Shown here: one piece after another, positions 51,321 to 62,014 of the stretch
How the letters are laid out: each line of letters begins with the position of its first letter
Numbering within the stretch: the stretch's first letter is position 1
Assembly: GCF_000208865.1 (NCBI RefSeq)
Contig: NC_018392.1
Location: 868,001 to 932,000 of the forward strand
Source of the DNA: Neospora caninum Liverpool
Taxonomy: Eukaryota; Apicomplexa; Conoidasida; Eucoccidiorida; Sarcocystidae
Length of the DNA stretch: 64,000 nt
Direction: 5' to 3'
The notes under the pieces: generated by a model
The model's input: the letters and a program-made list of their open reading frames with translations, nothing else
Databases searched by the model: none
Told to the model about the DNA's origin: nothing
Program-made: the position numbers and the translations under genes

Positions 51321-51602
51321 ATGTCGTGCTGTCACCACGGCTGTTCGGGGCCTGTGTTTGTTCATACTAGCAGCCACGGACACTGCGGGCATCACTGCGG
51401 GCACGGCTGTGGCCATCATTGCGATCACGGATTCTGCGGGTGTTGTTGCTGCTGTTGCGACTGCAATGAATGCTGTGGATGTTGCCACTGCTGTTCGTGT
51501 TGCCATTGTTGCTCGTGTGGATGCTGCTTGGCCGCTATCATTATCGCGCTTCTCCTTTCCCTTTCCGGCGGGCTCCTCGGCTTCATCCTGCGATTCCTAT
51601 AA
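51321..51602 (+). CDS. Small Cys/His-rich protein with C-terminal membrane segment (93 aa)
   Basis: Single-exon frame, ATG with G at -3, ending in TAA. Of 93 residues 28 are Cys and 13 are His. Residues 3-43 carry spaced HC, HHC and GHGC units; residues about 39-69 are mostly Cys with runs such as CCCCCC, CHCC and SCC. From residue 70 a hydrophobic stretch (LAAIIIALLLSLSGGLLG) ends the protein with FILRFL, so it looks tail-anchored, with the Cys-rich part in the cytosol. The layout recalls the CYSTM group of short Cys-rich membrane proteins and also metallothionein-like metal binders. Either metal coordination or multiple palmitoylation next to the membrane is plausible. The remarkable composition is unlikely by chance and the reading frame is clean, but expression is unproven, and an upstream non-coding or coding exon cannot be excluded. 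Confidence 0.65.
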   Translation: MSCCHHGCSGPVFVHTSSHGHCGHHCGHGCGHHCDHGFCGCCCCCCDCNECCGCCHCCSCCHCCSCGCCLAAIIIALLLSLSGGLLGFILRFL

Positions 51603-52132
51603 AGCATGAGACGGCCGGCATGCCCCTGCGTTAACCTTGGAAATTCCGTGAAGTAGGCGACGGCTCACGAGGCACCGCTCGGCAGCGCACATCAAATTCT
51701 TTGTCTTCTCAACAAACTGTACGAGGGCTGCGACGAATTCCAAAGAACGCAGACCCTAATGTTGGTGACGTGGTGAAGACGAGAGCAAAACGCACAGTAC
51801 GAAACGGCGCAACCGCTGCGACTACAGGCAGGGGTCCCTACTGGCCGTGAAAACCTACAGGTTCACTTTCGATTGTGTGGATTCATCGTCGATCTTGCCA
51901 ACGATAGTGTTGACGCGTGAGTTCGAAGGGTTCGCTGTGCAGTTAGTGTGTGTCTGTAGATCTGCCATTGCGTCGACTTCTATCCCCCGCCTCTACGTCT
52001 TGCCGACTGTATATATGGGTTGTCAACTTGTGTTCAGTCCATGGTCGATATGTTGAGCTGTGTCTGAGGCGGCGGTTGCGGAGACAACAATCAACCTAGT
52101 ACTCAAGCGGCGAGTGTCCAGTCGACAAACGC
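51603..52132. other. Short intergenic region
   Basis: Between the Cys/His-rich gene and the 394-residue coiled-coil gene on the same strand. No coding sequence or clear motif is seen. Confidence 0.4.
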
Positions 52133-54773
52133 ATGCAACGTCTCTGCTCACAGGACAGTAACTCAGCGCCGGCTCCAGGCCGACCTCAGTTGCGAACCAA
52201 GTCGGCATTTTACGTGGACGAGAACATGATGGCGGCGCACGGCAACCCTAGTCCCGTGGACCGCCACCGACCAGCAAGCGCCACGACACACTCGCCGTCC
52301 AGCGGTGTGCCACACTGGCGAGAGTCGGTAAAGCACGCCAGGCGCCGCCCGCGGTTTAGCGTCTTTAGCCGCGACGCTCTCGTCGCGAAATCCGAGATGC
52401 TCGAAGTTCTCGGAGACATCCTGGATAGCTGGGGAGACGAATGCGTCGAAGTGAGCTGGGCCAGTGCGTTTGAAACAGTTACGCTTTCGAAACCTCACCG
52501 CCGTCGTTCTCTCGTCTTCTTGTCCATTCCTCTGGAACACAACAGCCTTGGGACGACATGCAACGCAGGGACAGCAATGACCCTGTGTGGGCGTTTGCAT
52601 TACTAGTGACACTACCGGAGAGGCTGCCGCCTGGGGTCGCTTGTGGGAACATGATAGGCAAGGCGCCAGAGGCGCCAACTCGTGCCGCGCCAGCAGATAG
52701 CGCGTCGCCGAATTACCGTCCTGTTATGTTGCCGTTTATCGTTTGTAACGTGTCATGACAGGGGCTGGCCAAGATGCGCCCAGAAGATATTTTCCGGAAA
52801 GCACGTGACGTCATGACAGAGCTCGCTCAGCTCACGAGGACACAAGGAGTCTTGATCGAGAGCCTGAAAGGCGACATAGAAGGCGTTCGGCAGGAGCTCG
52901 ACGTAAGTTGGAAGTCCTTTTCCGTGGTTGGTTTTTTCACGAAAGCGGGAGGAAACCTAGGAGCTCGCAGGAACCGGCGTCACGAAACGTGGTGGCTGGA
53001 CAGCAAGGGGCAGGCTACCTCTGGAGAGGAGTGTTTGTAGTCGCTTAAGAAGGAGGCATCCACTCGAGATGTTCTATTTCGTATCCGGTACGCCCTAGGG
53101 GAGTCAAACACAGTGCGTTTTCACGCTTGTGGGCGCCGGTGGGTTCAAAATCGACCTGCTCTGCTTGAAAAGAAACGAGGGTGGTTCTGACGACCAATGC
53201 ATACAGGCCACGCGGAAAGACAAGGAAGTTTGTATAGAGAAAATGGACGAACTTGAGCAAGCTCACAAACAGGCAGCAGGTGAGAGTTTGCAATACTGGA
53301 GTGGAAAGACTCGGATCTTTGTCATTCAAGGATCACCAGTCTCGTCCTGTTTTTCCACATAACCCCAAACGACCGGCACTACGGTGTAGTGGCCTGCAGG
53401 GCACGTGCTATTTTCCCGCATGTGCCCCTGCTTCACTGATCGGTGCCGTGTTTTGTCTGCTGTAGAGAAATTACATGAAGAACTGTCACAGGAACGGCAG
53501 GCTGTGGCAACGCTTGAGAAGGTAGTAGCTGATTTGACAGAACAATGTCAAATTATGGCTATGGAGCAGAACGAGACGAAGCATAGCCTCACAACGCAGC
53601 TGCTGCAATGCCAGGCGCGCATCGATGAAGATAACCGGATCGCAAAAACAATTCTTTCGAGGCTCGTTGAAAAAGATTCCAAAATCTTCGCCCTCCAAGG
53701 AAAACTCAAAAAGTAAGAAACGAACGGGGAAAACTAGATGTGCAAGTCTCCTTAGGGCATGCGTTTTGCTGACCCTTTCAAGCTCAACCACAGATAGTAG
53801 ATGCACTGAGACTGCAAGGCGGTCATTAGCCGCCGACATGTTCGTTTCCGCAGGTACACACATACCACGCAGCAAATGAAGGAGATTGAGCAAGAGTCTG
53901 ACTTTCACTTCACCCTCTTATGCGAAGCCCACAGAAAGATTCAGGTGAGCTTAGATGCTGGCACATATCGACGCCTCAACGGGTCCGGAGGCAGGCGATA
54001 AACCACAGGACCGTATCCTTCCACGACGGACAGTTCCCCCCGGAAAACAGGTAACATGCAGTGGTCCACAGTGCATCCTTTTTCCGTCTTTCCTGCAAAA
54101 GTCGTACAGATAGACTCTCAGCATCTTGTCAGTCTTCACGAAGGAGCGGCTGCACTCTGTTCTCACATGTCGCACCCCAGTACAGAAAAATTCCTCCTGG
54201 CACAGCCCGTTGGCACGGCATTGCCACAGAAGAAAACACTTGACGCAGTGTTGATATCTTGATTCGACGGCGACTTCACCGGGAATCAGACCTTTTTGGT
54301 GAACACTGTCCGGCGCTTGCAACTTGCTTCTGCATCAGGAGATAATTCCAGTTCACGATGAGATCTTGGCCCGGGCTAGGGCAACAGTGAAGGCTGTAAG
54401 CCTGCATACCTCTGGCTGCATATGCGTCCGACGAGTTCTAGTCGTTATATTAGCACGTAATCAGATTATGCACTAATCCCCGGGTTAACGTTAGGTCATT
54501 TGATGTAGCTCTCAGAAAATCCGTGCGTATCCGTCAGTTTCCACCCCCGGCGTGGAAGAATGGCTTCGGCGTGATTGTGCACGGGGTGGGGTGCGCGGAC
54601 TCTTCGAGTACAATGTAGAAGCGCTGATTTGGCGTGTGATGTGGCTGATTCAGACGTCCGACTGCTTAGACGACGCCTTGGCGGCAGAGGAAGCCTTCCA
54701 GGCCGATGCGAAAGTGAATGTCGAGGACGTTATACCTTCTGTCCGTGTGAAGCGGCAGACAGTCAAACCCTGA
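52133..54773 (+). CDS. Coiled-coil protein of unknown function (394 aa, 7 exons)
   Basis: Exons: 52133-52450, 52762-52902, 53207-53279, 53466-53712, 53854-53944, 54339-54395, 54516-54773. All phases agree and the total is 395 codons with the stop, giving a complete gene. Residues 1 to about 80 are polar and basic, probably disordered (HARRRPRFSVFSRD). Residues about 107-290 form a nearly continuous coiled coil, with heptad-like leucines in ELAQLTRTQGVLIESL and HEELSQERQAVATLEKVV. The C-terminal 85 residues are compact and mixed, with VEEWLRRDCARGG, FEYNVEALIWRVMWLIQ and a Lys/Arg tail. There is no signal peptide or membrane segment. Such a layout suits a cytoskeletal, centrosomal or apical-complex scaffold, but nothing in the sequence fixes this. 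I do not recognise a family. Confidence 0.8.
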
Positions 54774-57350
54774 AAGGCCACCATTACCTTCTTCCCTTTA
54801 TTCGATACATTGGGAGCACTGAACCAGAGAAGGAATAAACTTGAACTTGAGTCATATTTGCGAGTACCGGCTGCCGCTTCCGATGGGCCCTACGAAACGT
54901 TTATAGCTTGCGGTATGACCACGGTGCGCTCTTGAGGCAACGAAGGAAGTCTTAGAGCGAAGGGGATGGCCTACTCGTCTTTGTCCGGAATTCCGCTGGC
55001 GTGTGTGTCGAAAGATTCAAGCCATGAAACATCTCGATGCTCGTTTCCTTGTGTTCCTCCCATCTTGCTGTGCTAGCCGTGAGTAGTTCAACGCCCTCCT
55101 ACATTGGGAAGAGCTCAAAGGAGTCTTCTTTCGGTGCCCATTCTTATATGCTCAACTTTTCGTGGACGAATCATAGGATCTTGTCAGAGTGAGTAAAGTA
55201 ACCGAAAACACGTACTTTCCACGGGGGCACAGTGCCTTCTCATGACTCACAGCCTGCACTACAATTGGGAGCTCCTGGAAAGATGCGTACCTAAGAGATT
55301 CCGTATCTCAGCGGTCCCTCACGAGTCATCACGTCGAAAAAAGACGCGCTCACCCCCCCGCTTGTCCGGTTCCCCGCCTCCAGATTGTTCGTAGGGCAGA
55401 AAATTCCATCAGTTCCGCAGGTATTGCCAGTAACACCCACAACGGACCTGGTTCAGTCAAGCCACTTAGAGAAGAACATTTTTCTCGAACTTGAAGCTTA
55501 CCGCCCATAGCACTCCATTTAACATTTTCTCCGTAAGGCTGGTAGGCGTAGGTATGCAGGTGACAGAGGACTGCTCTTTTTGCACGCAGTACCGGCCAGA
55601 TGTCTTTGCAGTCGGCGGATCCCCCGTGTCGAACAGGCACGAGGGCGTTTATGAATACTGTGCAACAAATGCGCCGAGGGTTGCCTGAGTTGTGATGTTG
55701 GAGACACGGCCCTCACCTGACGAGCACGAGCCAGTTCGTGCCCCTCAAAACAGTAGGAACTGAATTCTAACCCTGAAAATGTCGCTACCACACTTCGTCC
55801 ACGTGCCCCACGCATTTGTTTTCCTACCATACTGCCTGCTCCGAGATCTGCTCCATTCATGCCTTCGTCTCACTCACACATACGCGTTTCCTAGCAATTT
55901 TTTGGGCGGTGGTCGGCGTCATGGCACGGGGGATCTGTGAGCTGCGACCGCTGCCTTCGTGCGGACTTATTATAGACCAGAGTTGGTCTGTCGCAGATCT
56001 TTCTGCGGAGGAAACGACTCGGCTCCAGATATTAGTGAAGAATGGTAACCTGCATTCGGGTGCCTCGCTCTTTGGCATCTCTTCCGTGATTAACCGTCTC
56101 TCCAGTGTGCAACAACGTTTCGTGGTGTTTTCGCTTCCCGGTGTTGCGCGACTGGCGGAGCGACTGTGCGCGAGAGCCTCCCGGCTCGGACCCGCCGGGC
56201 AACGCCAAGTGACCTCGACGCGAAGGACTCGGGCAAAGTTCCGGGCTGAGCTCGAAAGTCTCCCCAGCTGAAACGAAACTGGGGAACGACGACATCGAAA
56301 TCGCCTGCCGGAAAAAAAGTCCCTACCCTTAAGCGTTTCTCCGTGTTGGGTGGTCTAACCAGACGCCCGCTCCAGGAATCGGTCGAGGTGCACGCGGCAA
56401 ATGAAACTCTCTTGTCGGGCCTCAAGAGACACCAAGAAACCCGTGTCCTTGTCCTCCTAATCCAGATTCCCATTCTCTGGCACGGCTCCGTCCACATTCC
56501 AGAAGCTCATCCCCCTTTTCTCGCTGTCAATCCATTTCCGCCAAAAACGCGGTTTCTCCACAGTGCGCCTTGTCTCACGGGCCCCGCCTTTTGAGCCCGC
56601 CATTCGTGGCGTTTCGGGCAGTCTCGAACATTTCCATCAGCCTGCGTTACAGAAAAGGACAGCTTTTTCGTGGATATCGGCCACGCCCACTAAAGACCCT
56701 CCGTGACGGGTAACCCCATTACACTGAACAGTATCCTTTACAAAGCACACCAGGCTTCAGTATTGTGCGCCTGGTCGCCTGCGTCTCCATTGGCACAAAG
56801 CGCCCAAACTCCTTCCACGACGCTTTCCTGGAGGCTGCTCGAGGTTTAAGCTTTATCCGTTATTCTGTATGCATCGCCAGTTGTGGCTGCTAACAGCAGT
56901 ATGGCGACGGCTGGCGAGTCAAAACTACAGGTAAATGACGCCCAGTGCGGCAACTAGCATTTGACCATCCGGCGCATCCTGACAGAAAACCCTCGCGGTG
57001 GTTCGTCTGTTTGTTGCTTTCCTTTCCTATTCGAGACAGAGAACTCGATACAGGAAATCCTCTGCTTCGTCACGGCCGAGACACCGGAACTGTGTGGCTC
57101 TTAGCCGTATGCATCTGCAAGCTGTGTCTCGGCATTTACTTTCCGTTTTTTCGTCCAGCCTTCTGGGGAACAGAACATGCGCTGTGACTGCCGACACCAT
57201 CCGTGTTTTGCTGGAGTTGCGCCTGTCAGCTCTTTTATCGTGTGCACCAGGCCGTAGCGGAGATCTCCACAGATGTGCGTTTGAGGACTTTTCCCTTTTT
57301 TCTGAATGTGGACCTACACTCAGCCGTCACTTCGCCGCCGCACTTGAACC
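54774..57350. other. No confident gene (2.6 kb)
   Basis: Holds the 3' flank of the coiled-coil gene and the upstream region of the protease gene. One plus-strand frame from the ATG at 55921 to 56271 (116 codons, MARGICELRPLPS...) has fairly natural composition but no recognisable motif, and competing frames overlap it, so it is not called. Confidence 0.4.
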
Positions 57351-60300
57351 ATGGCGAAGATCACCCTACCTCGCTATTCCAAAAGCGGTCCTAAATCTCC
57401 CAGCGAAGTCCACCTCCATCGGCCCACGCAGCGCCACAGTGTGTCTCGGGTCGCCCTCGTTCTTCTTTTCTTTGCACTCCTGCCGCCATGCTTCGCTCAA
57501 GTCCCGCCCCACGGCCAACCGGCCCTCGAACTTCATGACACACTGACTCGGAGTCCCCTACGAAGCGACCGAGGAATCGCGGCTTCTATAGCGAGCACCA
57601 GCAGAGAACAACTGCCCAGAGCCGATCTACACGCCGGGGGAAACCCTCTCTCCAGCCGCGACGACACTGCGTCGTTTTCGAGTCAACCTTTCACGGAGAG
57701 TAGAGATAAGCCAACGCGAGAGACGAGGAACGGCCCTACGGAACAGGGTGACCAGGCGACGTCTGCGTCCACCGGAAATCGCAACGTCCTCATCGTCTGC
57801 GGTCGCAGCACGTGTGACAGGTAAGTGCTGAGAAAGGCCCTCTTCACTCTCAACTAACACGAATGTGCCTTTTGTTTAGTTGCCCGGGATTTAGATTGTT
57901 CATGTGGCGCTCAAAACTCTATACGACGAAAAACGTCGAAACGGAGGCAGCAAGTGGGGTATCTCGATGGCCCGACGCAGTTTGCAGGTCTGCACGCACT
58001 GCGCCGGCTGCATCAGAGGCATGTGGACGCACAACAAGGCAGTAGAAGGTAAACCAGAGAGGGAACGGATAGCCGAGTTCCTATCCGTGGAGCCTGACGT
58101 CGGCCTGCCAGCACGTCTCGCGGGGAGTGGGACTGGATGCATAGACTGGCCGCTAACAGCTCTCGGGAGAGTTGGGTGAACAGCCAGTCCGAATCCTGCG
58201 TACGGACAAGAGGGAAAATGCACACCTGGGGGAAGGAGACGATCGCTCGTCTGAAGCCTCGATGAGCAGAAAGTGGGGAACCAGATTCGCCACAAAAAGA
58301 ACCTTTTGCCGTTCGACAAAGCTTAGCCTCTTTGCGCGGTCTTCCGTGCCATCTCGATCTCGCAATCTCGCAGAGGCAGAGAAGGCACCGAGAAACAGAG
58401 AATTCTTCAGAGAAGACACAGTTGTGTCCGGTGGCTGCCGTCCCTTTCGAAGCGGGCTGCTGATTGTCCGTGTGTTGCTTGGGTTCGCATAGACGCGCGC
58501 TGGAGGATGCCGCAAGAGATGCAATGGAACGGGCGGCAAACCAGCACTACCGTTCTGAGGCGCAGATCCCAAACACGGACCCCCGGCACGGGGATCCTGA
58601 CAAAACGTTTCAGGGTCAGAGCAGGCAGGACGCAGAGGAACTCAGGGCGGGCGCGACGAAAAATGTCGAAGGAGGGTGGGCTCCGCCTTCTGATCAGAAA
58701 GCTTCTCAGGTGTTTCACGTTTCTCTCTTCCACGGGGAAGAGCTGCGGAAGCTAGCAGACGAAGACAAAGAGTCGGAAACAGAAAGTCAGCGAGCCGTGG
58801 ACAGCGCGGCGGAGACGTCCTCCAGCGCCGGCGTTGGAACTGCCGAAGGGGGCTACAAGAAGTCCGGAGTCAGTCGAGGAACTCTTGTGGGCAACGGCAC
58901 TCGCAGCACGAAAACGCAAACAGGGGAAAGTGCTCATGAGCCACAAGGCCCATCAGGCGTTGAACGCGAGTCGCAGCCTCTGGGGTCCAGCCCTGACGGA
59001 TTTTTGTCCCCGTATAGACAAGCATCGACTTTCGCGCGCCTCGACTTTCCTCTGCTCTCCCATCTCTTGCCGTCTTCGGTCTTGTCCGGTGACCCTCACT
59101 CGGCTTCTGGGTCCGTCTCTCTTCTTGATTCGGCTGCTTCGGCCTTCCAACCTAGCGAGGCGCCTCGCGCCTTGCAGCCGTCTCCTAACCCGTCAGACTC
59201 CACGTCTCCAGCGTCGCCTTCCGCCTCGGCCCTCGGACAACTCACCGGCGACTCGCAGGAAAGAAAAGACGCGAAGGCTGGCGAGCGCAGCCATCACAGA
59301 AGGCAGAAGCCGAGCAAAGGCGACCTGCAAGGAAGAAGCTTCCACGGGTCCGCCATCACTCAGGTCCGCTACGTCCTTTGGGGCAAAAGCTGGCGAGGTT
59401 CGGACGACACGGCTACACCTAGCAGCTATCTTGAAGACGAGGAGGGTGCGCCCGTCTCGGAAGAAAGAGAAGAGGGCGAGGGCCAAATGCGCAAGAACGC
59501 CGAGAGCGTGTGCACCATTGATGGAGCAGCACTTCATCACCTCTCCTGCGAGGTGATTCGACTTCACGACTGCAACGCCGTCATCGACCCGCAACTACTG
59601 GCAGTAAGGCGTTACAGTACCTAGAGAACGGCGGCTCGCCAGAAAACGAGAATGCAACCTTCGGGGAGGGAAAGACGTGAGGAGGGAACTGGGGAAGGCG
59701 AAAGCAGAGCGACTCATCAGGCAGCAACGGAAGGCAAAAGGCCCAGCAGACACTTCTGGATTCTCTTCTCAGACGTCCGGGCGCCCTTTCTTTCAGCGCC
59801 TCCTGCTTCTTCACCTCTGGTCCTGTCTCGATTGTATCGCCGACAGGCAGGTCGCACAGACTTCCCTGCCTGCTTCAGCCCTAGGCTCTCGCTCTCCCGT
59901 GTGGAAATCAGGTTCAGCTTCGAGACGGAGTTGTCGCTCATTCCCGGTTCTCTTCTGTGCAGGCGTATCTGCGGGAATCGCCTTGCGTCGAGGCTGTCGG
60001 CTTTGATCAACAAGCGGCGCCGTGCATCGTCGAAGAAGAAACAAAACCCTTGCTGTTTCCTTCCCTTCGTCCGCTCCAAGACGACGGCGAGCTCTTCACA
60101 GAAAGTCGCTTTCAGAACGCCTTTTCGCCTTCGGAGCTCTCGTCGTCCCCGCCCTTCGAGGGACCGACGTTTGGCGCGTTCGTGCCGCAGGCCGGAGCGC
60201 GACGCCGGAAAGAGCCGCTGGAAAGCAAAACCGAAAACGGTTTGAAGAAAGAGGAAGAGAGTCAGCCGGAAGAGTCGGAAGACGGCGAAGAAGAAAGATA

Positions 60301-61981
60301 CCCGTGGAACGGCAACCGCGGCTCAAAGTCTCCAGACCCCTGGACAAAGATGATGAAACGCTTCAAAGGCTTTCCCAACGATCCTCTCCTCTCCTGGATC
60401 CCCCAGTGGGAACTCTTGAATGACGTCACAGGCGTGGACGCAGATCTCGCCTGGAAGAGGACCAAGGGTAACCAAAACACTCGGCCTGAGCGCCTACAGG
60501 CAGTACAGAACGGCCAGGACTTGGTTCCGTAAAAGGATTGTTCTGCAGAGCTTTTTCACACCGGCGAAACTGCACAGACACTCTTACCAGTTGACACACA
60601 TCTCTCACATCACGCGTGCCTCGTGAAGAGACGTCGGTGGGTATCTTGCGGCTTGGTTCCAACTCACAGACACACTGATTTCTTTCCACAGCGGCGCTAG
60701 GTAGAAGGCCTAGGAGCCGAGGAGCCCCAACGGCCAGATTCAGGTACAGCTACCCATGCGGAGAAGGGGAGATCGCCTGTTGGAGAGGCAGGCGTGGCTG
60801 CCTGCGCAGAAAATATGAAGACCGCAAAATGACGAGAGACACCGAAGCAGCAGCTTTGCCTTCGGAGGATAGAGATGCCTGGACTGTGAGGGGACAGGGA
60901 AATCACGAAAACAGACGAGAGGCCAGAAAAAACAAAACGACAGACCCAGGAAACTGGTTTTCTACGAATCAGTAGACGTGTGTCGATTCGGAAGCTCGTG
61001 TCTCCACTGGACTTCGCTTCAGGCGGATCAGGTTCGATTGAAGAGCAGCCGGCCAACACAATTGCTGTCGTTGACTTCGGATTCCAACTGAGTAAGCAGA
61101 TGTGCAAAATGCCCATCTATTTCTCTTCCCGTGCGTGTACACGCACGAGAAATGTCTTGACCCAAATGCACGCCTGTGCTTCGAACCTACCGTTCCACCG
61201 CACAAACAACCGGCTCTTTGCTCGTCCCTTGGTCCGGTGCTCCTGCGTATGCGTGCTTTGTGGTGGCGAGTCTGTCCCTCCGTTTCCGCGCCTCGCCAGC
61301 CCTTCGTCACACCCCAGGCCCGCGCCGCGCTCGTGTGCTCCCCCGTTCCTCTCCGATGTCCCCGTTCCTCTCCGATGTCCCCGTTCCTCTCCGATGTCCC
61401 CGTTCCTCTCCGATGTCCCCGTTCCTCTCACCTCGGCGCCGCTCTGATCCCCCGTATTTCTGCCTCCGTGTCTCCGCCTTGCTCTCGCGAAGGCCACGAA
61501 GATCTGTGGCACAAATGGTGGAGAAACACTCAAGTCGGAGCCAAGACGGGAACCTCGGAGTGGCCTCACAATTGCGCCGACGGCATCGACAACGACGAGA
61601 ACGGCTACGTCGATGACTGTTTTGGATTCGTAAGTCGACACCCCAAAAAGTCTGCGGAGCTCCGCCTCGTTCCTCGAGGCACACACCAGGTTCCTCCTTT
61701 GCCACGCCTCTTCAGCCCCGCCACTCGATACCCTATCTCTCTCTCTCTCTCTATCTCTCTCCCTATCTATCTATCTCTCTATCTCTCTCTCTTTATCTAT
61801 CTATCCATCTTTGTATCTATCTACGTATATCTATCCATCTATCTATCTGTCCATCTATCTGTCCATCTATCTATCCATCTATCTATCAATCAATCTATAT
61901 CTATCTATCTATCAATGTATATCTATCCATCTTTGTATCGATCTACTATCTATCTACCTGTCTGTCTATCTATCTATGTAG

Positions 61982-62014
<33 letters not shown>

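Noticed and set aside
55921..56271. 116-codon plus-strand frame upstream of the protease gene
   Set aside because: Composition is fairly natural but no motif is present, overlapping frames of equal length exist on the other strand, and there are no matching splice partners.
57904..57987. Alternative frame of protease exon 2 ([14 protein letters not shown])
   Set aside because: It reads well, but it is incompatible with the phases of the flanking exons (57820 donor and 58493 acceptor), which both require the other frame.
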